From positions 1 through 21,042 of the forward strand of contig JANMNC010000105.1 of the NCBI GenBank assembly GCA_031373695.1: a stretch of DNA of 21,042 nt, given 5' to 3'. Shown here piece by piece: positions 7,786 through 14,810 of this stretch; position 1 is the stretch's first letter, and each line of letters begins with the position of its first letter. This DNA is from Methylotenera_A sp031373695. Lineage in GTDB: Bacteria > Pseudomonadota > Gammaproteobacteria > Burkholderiales > Methylophilaceae. The position numbers and the translations under genes were made by a program. The notes beneath the pieces are model-generated. The model had not been told where the DNA came from and ran no database searches. It saw nothing but the letters and a program-made list of their open reading frames with translations.

Positions 7786-8862
7786 TTAATTGCTGCTTTT
7801 AAACTGTTGCATATAATTAATGAGTGCCTGCACGCCTTCAATTGGCATGGCATTATAGATACTGGCACGCATGCCACCTACAATACGATGACCCTTTAGC
7901 TGCAACAAACCATTCAATTCTGCACCTTTTAAAAAAGCATCATTGAGTTTTTCGTCGTTTAGTCTAAACGGGATATTCATGCGCGAACGATTGTTAACGG
8001 CGATGTTATTACTATAAAAATCACTGTTATCGACATAATCATAAAACAGTTTAGCTTTTGCAATATTTTTCTGCTCAATCGCAGCCACACCGCCCTGCGC
8101 CAATAACCACTCAAACACCAAACCTGCAATATAAATGCTGTAGGTGGGCGGCGTATTAATCATACTTTGGTTTTCTGCCTGCGTTTTCCAGTTAAATACG
8201 GCTGGCGTTAAACCAGAAGCTTTATCCAATAAATCTTCGCGCACAATTACAATGCACAAACCTGCTGGGCCGATATTTTTTTGCGCACCGCCATAAATCA
8301 CCCCATACCGACTTACATCAACTGGGCGTGAGAGTATGTGCGATGACATATCGGCCACAATCGGCACATCACCCGTATTGGGAATACCATCAAATTCCAC
8401 ACCATTAATAGTTTCGTTAGTACAAATATGCACGTAAGCCGCATCTTTATTCAGTTGCCAGCTAGCAAAATCTGGCACATGAGTAAAGCCTTTAGCTTCG
8501 CCAGTTGTTGCTACATCAATTTGTCCAAACGCACGCGCATCTTCAACGCTACGCTTGCTCCAAGCACCTGTAACTGCATAATCTGCACTTCTTCCATTAA
8601 GTAAATTCAATGGGATCATGGCATTTTCAGCAATTGCGCCACCTTGTAAAAACAATACTTTGTAATTTTTTGGAACACTTAATAATGTACGTAAATCGGC
8701 TTCTGTCTTCTCTAAAATACCAGTGAACTCTTTGCCGCGATGTGACATTTCCATCACACTCATGCCAGAGCCATGCCAATCAAGCATTTCTGCTTGGGCA
8801 CGCTCTAATACAGGCTTTGGCAGTACTGCAGGCCCTGCAGAAAAGTTATAAATTTTTTCCAT
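7786..8862 (-). CDS. serC: Phosphoserine aminotransferase
   Basis: SerC is a PLP enzyme that makes 3-phosphoserine from 3-phosphohydroxypyruvate in serine synthesis, and also acts on the 4-phosphohydroxythreonine precursor in pyridoxal-phosphate synthesis. The ATG at 8862 gives 358 residues starting MEKIYNFSAGPAVLP, as expected for the family. An in-frame TTG two codons earlier (8868) is less likely. Motifs are WHGSGMSVMEMSHR (29-42), FLQGGA, ADMSSHILSRP and GGAQKNIGPAG with the PLP lysine K195. It lies 22 bases downstream of gyrA and 28 upstream of pheA, all on one strand, which matches the gyrA-serC-pheA supraoperon of beta- and gammaproteobacteria. Confidence 0.96.
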   Translation of the reverse strand: MEKIYNFSAGPAVLPKPVLERAQAEMLDWHGSGMSVMEMSHRGKEFTGILEKTEADLRTLLSVPKNYKVLFLQGGAIAENAMIPLNLLNGRSADYAVTGAWSKRSVEDARAFGQIDVATTGEAKGFTHVPDFASWQLNKDAAYVHICTNETINGVEFDGIPNTGDVPIVADMSSHILSRPVDVSRYGVIYGGAQKNIGPAGLCIVIVREDLLDKASGLTPAVFNWKTQAENQSMINTPPTYSIYIAGLVFEWLLAQGGVAAIEQKNIAKAKLFYDYVDNSDFYSNNIAVNNRSRMNIPFRLNDEKLNDAFLKGAELNGLLQLKGHRIVGGMRASIYNAMPIEGVQALINYMQQFKSSN

Positions 8863-8884
8863 ACTCAATCTTTACTTGGTATAT

Positions 8885-11443
8885 TTATTCTGCAACTGGC
8901 AGTTCATCGTCTGTTTCAACAATTTTCTCAAGTCCAGATAACTTTTCACCTTCGCCTAAATTAATCAACGTTACACCTTGGGTGGCACGACCTAACTCAC
9001 GAATTTCTTTTACCCTTGTGCGAATTAAAACCCCACCGGTAGTAATGAGCATAATTTCATCTTCATCGTTGACCAGTTTTGCAGCAACCACTAAACCATT
9101 GCGCTCACTTACGGCTATGGCTTTCACGCCTTGTGTGCCGCGGCCAGAGTGGCGGAAATCGGCTAACTGAGTGCGTTTACCAAAACCATTTTCAGTGGCC
9201 ACTAATACTGTTTGTTTGTCGTCTTCAGCTATTAGCAATGACAATACCTGCTGTTTAGCAGCCAGTTTCATACCACGAACACCACGTGTAGCGCGGCCCA
9301 TTTGACGCACATCTTCTTCATCAAACCATACTGCTTTGCCACCATTAGAAACCAGCACAATATCGTTAGCACCATTGGTAACTTCCGCACCAATTAAGTA
9401 ATCATCATCATCTAGGTTGATGGCGATAATGCCCGATTTACGTGGATTGGCAAATTCGCTCAATGCGGTTTTTTTCACTGTGCCTTGCGCAGTAGCCATG
9501 AAAATAAAGTGATTTTCGTCAAACTCTTTAACCGCCAAAATAGCGTTAATTTTTTCACCTTCTTCTAGCGGGAATAAATTCACAATTGGCTTACCACGCC
9601 CAATTCTACTGCCTTGTGGCACTTCATAAACTTTTAACCAGTAGACGCGGCCACGGCTAGAAAAACACAGAATGTAGTCGTGGGTATTTGCCACAAACAT
9701 TTTATCGATAAAATCATCTTCTTTGGTAGGTGCAGCTGTTTTACCACGACCACCGCGACGCTGTGCGCGGTATTCATCAAGTGGTTGCGATTTCACATAG
9801 CCAGTATGAGAAAGGGTGACCACAACATCTGTTGGGGTAATTAAATCTTCCAGAGACAAATCTTGTGCATTTGCAACAATTTCACTACGACGTTTATCGC
9901 CAAACTGTTTTCTGATTTCAGTGAGTTCATCGCTAATTATGGTGGTTACGCGAGATGCATTAGCCAAAATATCCAGCAAATCGGTAATAATATCCATTAC
10001 CTCTTTGTATTCAGTCACAATTTTGTCTTGCTCTAAGCCAGTTAAGCGTTGCAGACGCATTTGCAAAATTTCTTGTGCCTGCACATCGCTTAGCTTGTAA
10101 CCATTTGGTGTTAAACCAAAATCAACACTTAAGCCTTCAGGGCGCGAGGCCTCCATGGCAGCACGTTTCAACATTTCTTCTACCACTGGCGATTGCCAAA
10201 TGTGCGCCATTAAATCTACTTTAGCTTCTGGCGGCGTTGGTGCGGCTTTAATCAGCGCAATCATCTCATCCACATTAGCTAAGGCAACCGCCAAACCTTC
10301 TAGTACATGGCCACGTGCACGTGCTTTTTTCAGCTCGAATACAGTGCGACGAGTAATGACTTCTCGGCGGTGGCGTAAAAACGCCTCTAACATTTGTTTT
10401 AAATTCAACAAACGCGGCTGGCCATCTAACAAAGCCACCATGTTCATACCAAAGGTATCTTGTAGCTGCGTTTGCTTGTAAAGGTTGTTCAGCACTACTT
10501 CGCCAATTTCGCCGCGCTTAAGCTCAATAACCACGCGCATGCCCGATTTATCTGATTCGTCACGCAAATCAGAAATACCTTCGATTTTTTTCTCGTTTAC
10601 TAGCTCGGCAATTTTTTCAACAAATGTTTTTTTGTTTACTTGGTAAGGCAGTTCATCCACGATTAATGCTTGGCGACCACCCGCTTTATCCATATCTTCA
10701 AAATGCGTACGTCCACGCATAACCACGCGGCCGCGGCCTGTGCGATAACCTTCTTTTACACCTACGGTACCGTAAATAATACCTGCTGTCGGAAAATCGG
10801 GCGCAGGCACCAATTCAATTAGCTCTTCAATGCCGGTTTCAGGGTTTTTAAGCAGAGCAAAACACGCATCTAATACTTCGTTAATATTGTGTGGCGGAAT
10901 ATTTGTCGCCATACCCACTGCAATGCCAGAGCTACCGTTAATAAGCAGGTTTGGAATACGCGCAGGCATAATAAGCGGCTCATGCTCACTGCCATCATAG
11001 TTTGGGCCAAAATCTACGGTTTCTTTGTCAATATCGGCTAATAATTCATGGGCGATTTTTGACATTCGAATTTCGGTGTAGCGCATTGCAGCTGCATTGT
11101 CACCATCTACCGAACCAAAGTTACCCTGACCATCTACCAACATGTAGCGCAGCGAAAAATCCTGTGCCATACGCACGATAGTGTCATACACAGCGGTATC
11201 ACCATGCGGATGGTATTTACCAATCACATCGCCCACAATACGCGCAGATTTTTTATACGGTTTATTGTAATCATTGCTAAGCTCATGCATGGCAAATAAA
11301 ACGCGCCTATGTACAGGCTTTAAGCCATCGCGCGCATCGGGCAAAGCACGGCCTACAATTACGCTCATGGCGTAATCAAGGTAAGATCGACGCATCTCGT
11401 CTTCTAAGCTTATAGGCAGGGTTTCTTTAGCGAATTGATCCAT
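8885..11443 (-). CDS. gyrA: DNA gyrase subunit A
   Basis: GyrA cuts and rejoins DNA in the A2B2 gyrase, which introduces negative supercoils. The 852 residues are slightly shorter than E. coli GyrA (875), mainly in the C-terminal tail. The catalytic tyrosine is Y122 in AAAMRYTEIR, and numbering through this region equals that of E. coli. The quinolone-resistance region reads HPHGDTAVYDT with T83 and D87; Thr at 83 is a normal wild-type residue in some bacteria and is not by itself a resistance sign. The GyrA box QRRGGRGK sits at 561-568, starting the DNA-wrapping beta-pinwheel domain, so this is gyrase rather than topoisomerase IV ParC. It heads the operon continuing into serC. The start is preceded by a short purine stretch (ACGGAAAAAC). 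Confidence 0.99.
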   Translation of the reverse strand: MDQFAKETLPISLEDEMRRSYLDYAMSVIVGRALPDARDGLKPVHRRVLFAMHELSNDYNKPYKKSARIVGDVIGKYHPHGDTAVYDTIVRMAQDFSLRYMLVDGQGNFGSVDGDNAAAMRYTEIRMSKIAHELLADIDKETVDFGPNYDGSEHEPLIMPARIPNLLINGSSGIAVGMATNIPPHNINEVLDACFALLKNPETGIEELIELVPAPDFPTAGIIYGTVGVKEGYRTGRGRVVMRGRTHFEDMDKAGGRQALIVDELPYQVNKKTFVEKIAELVNEKKIEGISDLRDESDKSGMRVVIELKRGEIGEVVLNNLYKQTQLQDTFGMNMVALLDGQPRLLNLKQMLEAFLRHRREVITRRTVFELKKARARGHVLEGLAVALANVDEMIALIKAAPTPPEAKVDLMAHIWQSPVVEEMLKRAAMEASRPEGLSVDFGLTPNGYKLSDVQAQEILQMRLQRLTGLEQDKIVTEYKEVMDIITDLLDILANASRVTTIISDELTEIRKQFGDKRRSEIVANAQDLSLEDLITPTDVVVTLSHTGYVKSQPLDEYRAQRRGGRGKTAAPTKEDDFIDKMFVANTHDYILCFSSRGRVYWLKVYEVPQGSRIGRGKPIVNLFPLEEGEKINAILAVKEFDENHFIFMATAQGTVKKTALSEFANPRKSGIIAINLDDDDYLIGAEVTNGANDIVLVSNGGKAVWFDEEDVRQMGRATRGVRGMKLAAKQQVLSLLIAEDDKQTVLVATENGFGKRTQLADFRHSGRGTQGVKAIAVSERNGLVVAAKLVNDEDEIMLITTGGVLIRTRVKEIRELGRATQGVTLINLGEGEKLSGLEKIVETDDELPVAE

Positions 11444-11778
11444 TAGTTTTTCCGTTGTTTTAGCACAAGTATTTTATGCGGATTTTTAAGCTTTTGACGA
11501 TAGCTTTTTAGTTGTTTTAAGCCACAAATTTTAGCATGATTACACCCGCAAAACACGCTTATTTGCACCTTAAAACATAGTTTTTGCTAATTAAAATATC
11601 AATTTATTCAGCATAAAAACAGTCACATTAAATATTATTAAACAATAAATTTTGATAATTATTATTTATGTATGTCATTTAAAAAATCAACTAGACGCAA
11701 CCGTTTGTAAGCGTAATATTTATTTATGTTTGGGTGCTTTTAAATCTAGACATCAAAATCTAATTAAAGGAGATTATC
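11444..11778. promoter_or_regulatory. Divergent intergenic region between gyrA and the rubrerythrin gene
   Basis: A 335-base, very AT-rich stretch without a credible gene. For gyrA an extended -10-like TGCTAAAAT (complement of 11528-11536) is visible, with no good -35. On the rubrerythrin side a strong AAAGGAG Shine-Dalgarno lies about 7 bases before the ATG, but no convincing promoter pair can be picked from the A/T runs at 11580-11750. A partial Fur-like stretch at 11654-11672 was judged too weak to call. Confidence 0.6.
11528..11536 (-). promoter_or_regulatory. gyrA: Candidate extended -10 element for gyrA
   Basis: On the minus strand TGCTAAAAT combines the TGn extension with a 5/6 match to TATAAT, about 85 bases before the gyrA start. 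The -35 position is poor, as is common for extended -10 promoters. Support is limited to this match. Confidence 0.35.
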
Positions 11779-12198
11779 ATGCAACTTAAAGGATCTAGAA
11801 CTGAAACTTGCTTAAAAGATGCGTTTGCGGGTGAATCACAAGCTAACCGCCGTTATTTATACTTTGCAAACAAAGCCGATATTGAAGGTCAAAACGATGT
11901 GGCCGCACTATTTCGTTCAACGGCTGAAGGTGAAACAGGTCATGCTCATGGCCATTTAGAGTTTTTAGAACAATCTGGTGACCCAGCAACTGGCTTGCCT
12001 ATTGGGCCTACCCGCCAAAACTTAGAATCTGCAGTGGCTGGCGAAACGCATGAATATACCGACATGTACCCAGGTATGGCAAAAACCGCGCGCGAAGAAG
12101 GTTTTGATGAGGTTGCCGATTGGTTTGAAACATTAGCCAAAGCTGAGCGTAGCCACGCTAACCGTTACGCAAAAGCGCTGGCTGAATTGGTTGATTAA
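11779..12198 (+). CDS. Rubrerythrin-type diiron protein lacking the rubredoxin domain (erythrin-like)
   Basis: A ferritin-like four-helix diiron protein of 139 residues. Rubrerythrins reduce hydrogen peroxide at a diiron site. The expected ligands are all in place at rubrerythrin spacing: E19 (FAGES), E52 and H55 (AEGETGH), E89 and E92 (AGETHEY), E123 and H126 (AERSH). The classical C-terminal rubredoxin-like Fe(Cys)4 domain is absent: the only cysteine is C11. Electrons must therefore come from a separate partner, and the Fe-S protein encoded next is the obvious candidate. The start has an excellent AAAGGAG Shine-Dalgarno. A hairpin after the stop (12235-12275) separates it from the next gene and could make this gene the most strongly expressed of the three. 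The substrate is inferred from the family only. Confidence 0.93.
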   Translation: MQLKGSRTETCLKDAFAGESQANRRYLYFANKADIEGQNDVAALFRSTAEGETGHAHGHLEFLEQSGDPATGLPIGPTRQNLESAVAGETHEYTDMYPGMAKTAREEGFDEVADWFETLAKAERSHANRYAKALAELVD

Positions 12199-12234
12199 AC
12201 TTTTAGCAATCTGTTTGTCGCTTGAGCCAATACC

Positions 12235-12275
12235 AAACGGATTAGCACTGTATTTGTTACCAGACTAATCCGTTT
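12235..12275 (+). terminator. Hairpin terminator/attenuator after the rubrerythrin gene
   Basis: A perfect 11-bp stem (12235-12245 with 12265-12275) encloses a 19-base loop. The descending arm ends in TTTT (12273-12276) followed by AATA. The T-run is short, so termination is probably partial, letting some transcription into the Fe-S gene. Being a stable 3' hairpin it could also protect the rubrerythrin mRNA. Confidence 0.65.
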
Positions 12276-12322
12276 TAATATGTGCTTAAACAATATAATT
12301 TAAAGCAAAATTAGGAGTTAGC

Positions 12323-13672
12323 ATGAGCCGTGAAGGTAACCTAGAAGCCCCTACCCGCCATGCCTTAGATTGGCAGAACCCTGATTTTTATAATGAAGAT
12401 AGTTTAAATCACGAGCTAGAACGTATTTTCGATATTTGTCATGGCTGCCGCCGCTGCGTCAGTTTATGCAACAGCTTCCCAACACTATTCGATTTGGTCG
12501 ACAATAATCCCACCATGGAAGTTGAAGGTGTTGATAAAAAAGATTATCAACTGGTAGTAGACCAATGTTACATGTGCGATTTGTGTTACATGACCAAATG
12601 CCCATACACGCCGCCACACGAATGGAACTTAGATTTTCCGCACACCATGTTACGCGCTAAGGCCATTAAATATAAGAAAGGCGAGATAGGGTTTAACGAG
12701 AAACTCTTAGCATCGACTGATTTACATGGCCAGTTTGCTGGTATACCTATTGTGGTTCAAACAATTAATGCAGTAAATAACACTAAGATTATGCGCAAGC
12801 TAATGGAAAAAGCGCTAGGGGTTGATAAAGATGCTTGGCTGCCCAGTTTTGCTACGAAAAAATTTAGAAGTAGTGCAAAAAAAAGTCAGCCTCAAAAAGT
12901 TATAGATGGTGCAAAAACGCCGGGTAAAGTGGCCATTTACAGCACTTGTTATGTCAATTATAACGAGCCAGGCATAGGCCACGATTTACTTAAAGTGCTA
13001 GATCACAATGAGATTCCTTATATTTTGGTGGATAAAGAACAATGCTGCGGCATGCCAAAATTAGAGCTGGGTGATTTAGAAAGTGTCGCTAAATCTAAGG
13101 CAGCAAATATTGCGCATTTAGTTAAATATGCCAAAGATGGCTACGCAATTTTAAGCGCGATTCCCAGCTGCACACTTATGTTTAAACAAGAAATTCCGCT
13201 GATGTTTCCAGATTGTTCTGACACAAAATTAGTGCAAGAAGCGATGTGGGACCCATTTGAATACTTAATAGCACGACGTAAAGACGGCTTACTAAAAACC
13301 GATTTTGCAACACCGCTTGGCCGTATTAGCTATCACATTCCATGTCATGGCCGTGTGCAAAATATTGGCAAAAAAACCGAAGAATTTTTAAAGCTGATTC
13401 CAGAAACATCAATCAATACTGTGGAACGCTGTTCTGGGCATGCAGGTACTTATGGGGTTAAAAAAGCGCATCATGCAATGTCTAAAAAAATCGGCAAACC
13501 AGTGGCTAAATTAATGGCTAATAACGCGCCCGATTACATCAGCTCTGACTGCCAATTAGCGGGCCACCATATTGAACAAATGATGGCGGAAAATAATGCA
13601 GTAAATGCACAAAAACCTGCCCAATTGGCGCATCCATTAAGCTTAGTGCGCATTGCTTATGGCATTAAATAA
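12323..13672 (+). CDS. GlpC/HdrD-like iron-sulfur oxidoreductase with two 4Fe-4S sites and two CCG domains
   Basis: This 449-residue protein resembles the electron-transfer subunit of anaerobic glycerol-3-phosphate dehydrogenase (GlpC) and heterodisulfide reductase HdrD, but sits with no dehydrogenase gene. The N-terminal ferredoxin-like part binds two 4Fe-4S clusters: C39-C42-C45-C49, and C82-C85-C88-C93 followed by Pro. Two cysteine-rich CCG domains follow. The first has C209, CCGMP at 241-245 and C283. The second has C341-H342, a CSGH variant at 370-373 and C410. No membrane segment is evident, so it is probably cytoplasmic or peripheral. An AGGAG Shine-Dalgarno precedes the ATG. It lies between the rubrerythrin and DUF3501 genes, an association I recall from other Proteobacteria. 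A role as electron donor or thiol/disulfide partner of the rubrerythrin is inference; its real substrate is unknown. Confidence 0.9.
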   Translation: MSREGNLEAPTRHALDWQNPDFYNEDSLNHELERIFDICHGCRRCVSLCNSFPTLFDLVDNNPTMEVEGVDKKDYQLVVDQCYMCDLCYMTKCPYTPPHEWNLDFPHTMLRAKAIKYKKGEIGFNEKLLASTDLHGQFAGIPIVVQTINAVNNTKIMRKLMEKALGVDKDAWLPSFATKKFRSSAKKSQPQKVIDGAKTPGKVAIYSTCYVNYNEPGIGHDLLKVLDHNEIPYILVDKEQCCGMPKLELGDLESVAKSKAANIAHLVKYAKDGYAILSAIPSCTLMFKQEIPLMFPDCSDTKLVQEAMWDPFEYLIARRKDGLLKTDFATPLGRISYHIPCHGRVQNIGKKTEEFLKLIPETSINTVERCSGHAGTYGVKKAHHAMSKKIGKPVAKLMANNAPDYISSDCQLAGHHIEQMMAENNAVNAQKPAQLAHPLSLVRIAYGIK

Positions 13673-13689
13673 TCAGCCAGCTTATTTCG

Positions 13690-13792
13690 ATGCCCTGCAA
13701 GCCTTACTGCTATTGGGTTTCACGCATGAATAACCTGCTTCAGCTGGTATATTCTGCGGGGACAACCCTTGCGGTTGCAGGGCATGTTTTTT
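13690..13792 (+). ncRNA. Candidate structured RNA element/terminator upstream of the DUF3501 gene
   Basis: An 11-bp perfect stem (13690-13700 with 13775-13785), extended by 2 bp past a bulged G, closes a 74-base region and is followed by six T (13787-13792). Inside lies a hairpin at 13716-13735 (GGTT-TCA with TGA-AACC, 2-base bulge). A competing hairpin at 13763-13777 (CAACC/GGTTG) uses part of the closing stem's right arm, so the two folds are partly exclusive, as in attenuators and riboswitches. It fills most of the 163-base gap between the Fe-S and DUF3501 genes. I do not recognise the motif; a plain terminator with a long loop is the simple alternative. Confidence 0.55.
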
Positions 13793-13835
13793 CGCATATA
13801 AAACGCATTGTTTAAAAGTAACTTAAGGAAACAAA

Positions 13836-14414
13836 ATGGCTATTACCCGTGACAACATTATGACGCTTGAGGCGTACAGCAAATATCGCAAAGAAAATAA
13901 GCTTAGCATTATGGCGCAACGCCAATTACGCGCTGTGCGGCTGGGCGAACACCTAAATATGCAGTTTGAATCTGAGTTAACTATTCGCTATCAAATTCAA
14001 GAAATTTTACGTGTAGAAAAACAGTTCGAAGAACAAGGTATTCAAGACGAGTTAGATGCTTATGCGCCGTTAGTGCCCGATGGTAGCAATTGGAAAGCTA
14101 CTATGCTAATTGAGTATACCGATGTAGAAGCACGTAAAATCGCGCTTAGCCAGCTTATAGGCATTGAGGATATGACATATATTGAAGTGGATGGCTTTAA
14201 GCGCGTGTATGCGATTTCGGATGAAGATTTAGAGCGCGAAACTGATGTTAAAACCAGTGCCGTACATTTTTGCCGCTTTGAGTTTAACGAGGCAGCCAAA
14301 AAAGCCATTAAATACGGCGCAAAAGTAACCTTAGGCTGTGATCATCCTAATTACAATATGAGTGTGCTGATACCGCTGAATCAGTTGGAATCATTGCGTG
14401 AGGATTTAAACTAG
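13836..14414 (+). CDS. DUF3501 family protein
   Basis: A 192-residue soluble protein that I recognise as DUF3501, a family with no established function. Visible features are an N-terminal helical segment (MAITRDNIMTLEAYSKYR), a charged middle with NMQFESELTIRYQIQEILR, and a C-terminal part with VHFCRFEF and VTLGCDHPNY. It has just two cysteines, one in each of those last segments, and no signal peptide or membrane segment. An AAGGAA Shine-Dalgarno precedes the ATG. It is third in the rubrerythrin/Fe-S protein/DUF3501 set, which suggests a role in the same process, perhaps redox-stress protection; that is inference from neighbourhood only. A folded element with a T-run precedes it, so it may be regulated separately. 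Its stop codon overlaps that of the convergent MAPEG gene. Confidence 0.88.
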   Translation: MAITRDNIMTLEAYSKYRKENKLSIMAQRQLRAVRLGEHLNMQFESELTIRYQIQEILRVEKQFEEQGIQDELDAYAPLVPDGSNWKATMLIEYTDVEARKIALSQLIGIEDMTYIEVDGFKRVYAISDEDLERETDVKTSAVHFCRFEFNEAAKKAIKYGAKVTLGCDHPNYNMSVLIPLNQLESLREDLN

Positions 14415-14800
14415 CTTTTAAATATGTTAAAAGTAGCCAATGCTATATTAGCAATAGAAAGCCCTATTAAAACAATTAAAGTAATACCCATGCCACGCCT
14501 GCGTTTACTTAAATTATCTGTTAACAGGCCTTGCGCATGAATATAGCGACCTGCTAAAAATGCAATGCCAATCAGATGAATAACCCACACTAGCGCGCCG
14601 TTATACTCTAGAAAAAACAGCAAAATCAGCGTAACCGGCATGTATTCTGCAAAATTGCCATGCGCACGAATAGCGCTTTGTAGCGCAAACACACCACCAT
14701 CGCCTAACTTAACTTTATTGGCACGACGCATATTAATGGTTTGCAGCGCTAGCCAAGCCAATAGCAAACCACACAAGCCTGCATAAATACTGGTATGCAT
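14411..14800 (-). CDS. MAPEG-family small integral membrane protein
   Basis: A 129-residue protein of the MAPEG superfamily (membrane-associated proteins in eicosanoid and glutathione metabolism), closest to the bacterial YecN-like group. It has about four hydrophobic segments (roughly 4-20, 52-66, 70-84, 104-123). The family signature RAHGNFAEYMP is at 45-55 (R45, H47, N49, E52), with GRYIHAQG at 84-91. Some MAPEG proteins bind glutathione, but no reaction can be assigned here. It begins 10 bases after metZ and is probably co-transcribed with it under the same SAM-responsive leader, although a link to methionine metabolism is not evident. Its TAG stop overlaps the stop of the convergent DUF3501 gene within a shared CTAG. 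Confidence 0.9.
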   Translation of the reverse strand: MHTSIYAGLCGLLLAWLALQTINMRRANKVKLGDGGVFALQSAIRAHGNFAEYMPVTLILLFFLEYNGALVWVIHLIGIAFLAGRYIHAQGLLTDNLSKRRRGMGITLIVLIGLSIANIALATFNIFKS

Positions 14801-14810
14801 ATTTTTACCT

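Noticed and set aside
8742..9170. 142-codon plus-strand frame spanning the serC start and gyrA end
   Set aside because: It is a frame shadow of serC and gyrA: low-complexity Ser/Thr-rich translation, no family resemblance, no ribosome site.
11195..11206. T83 in GyrA as a quinolone-resistance mutation
   Set aside because: Thr is a normal residue at this place in some bacteria and D87 is intact, so no resistance can be claimed.
11654..11672. Fur-box-like stretch upstream of the rubrerythrin gene
   Set aside because: About 12 of 19 positions match the consensus, which in such an AT-rich spacer is expected by chance.
11677..11684. Sigma-70 promoter for the rubrerythrin gene in the A/T runs
   Set aside because: Several TTGATA/TTGTAA-like hexamers occur but none has an acceptable -10 at 16-18 bases.
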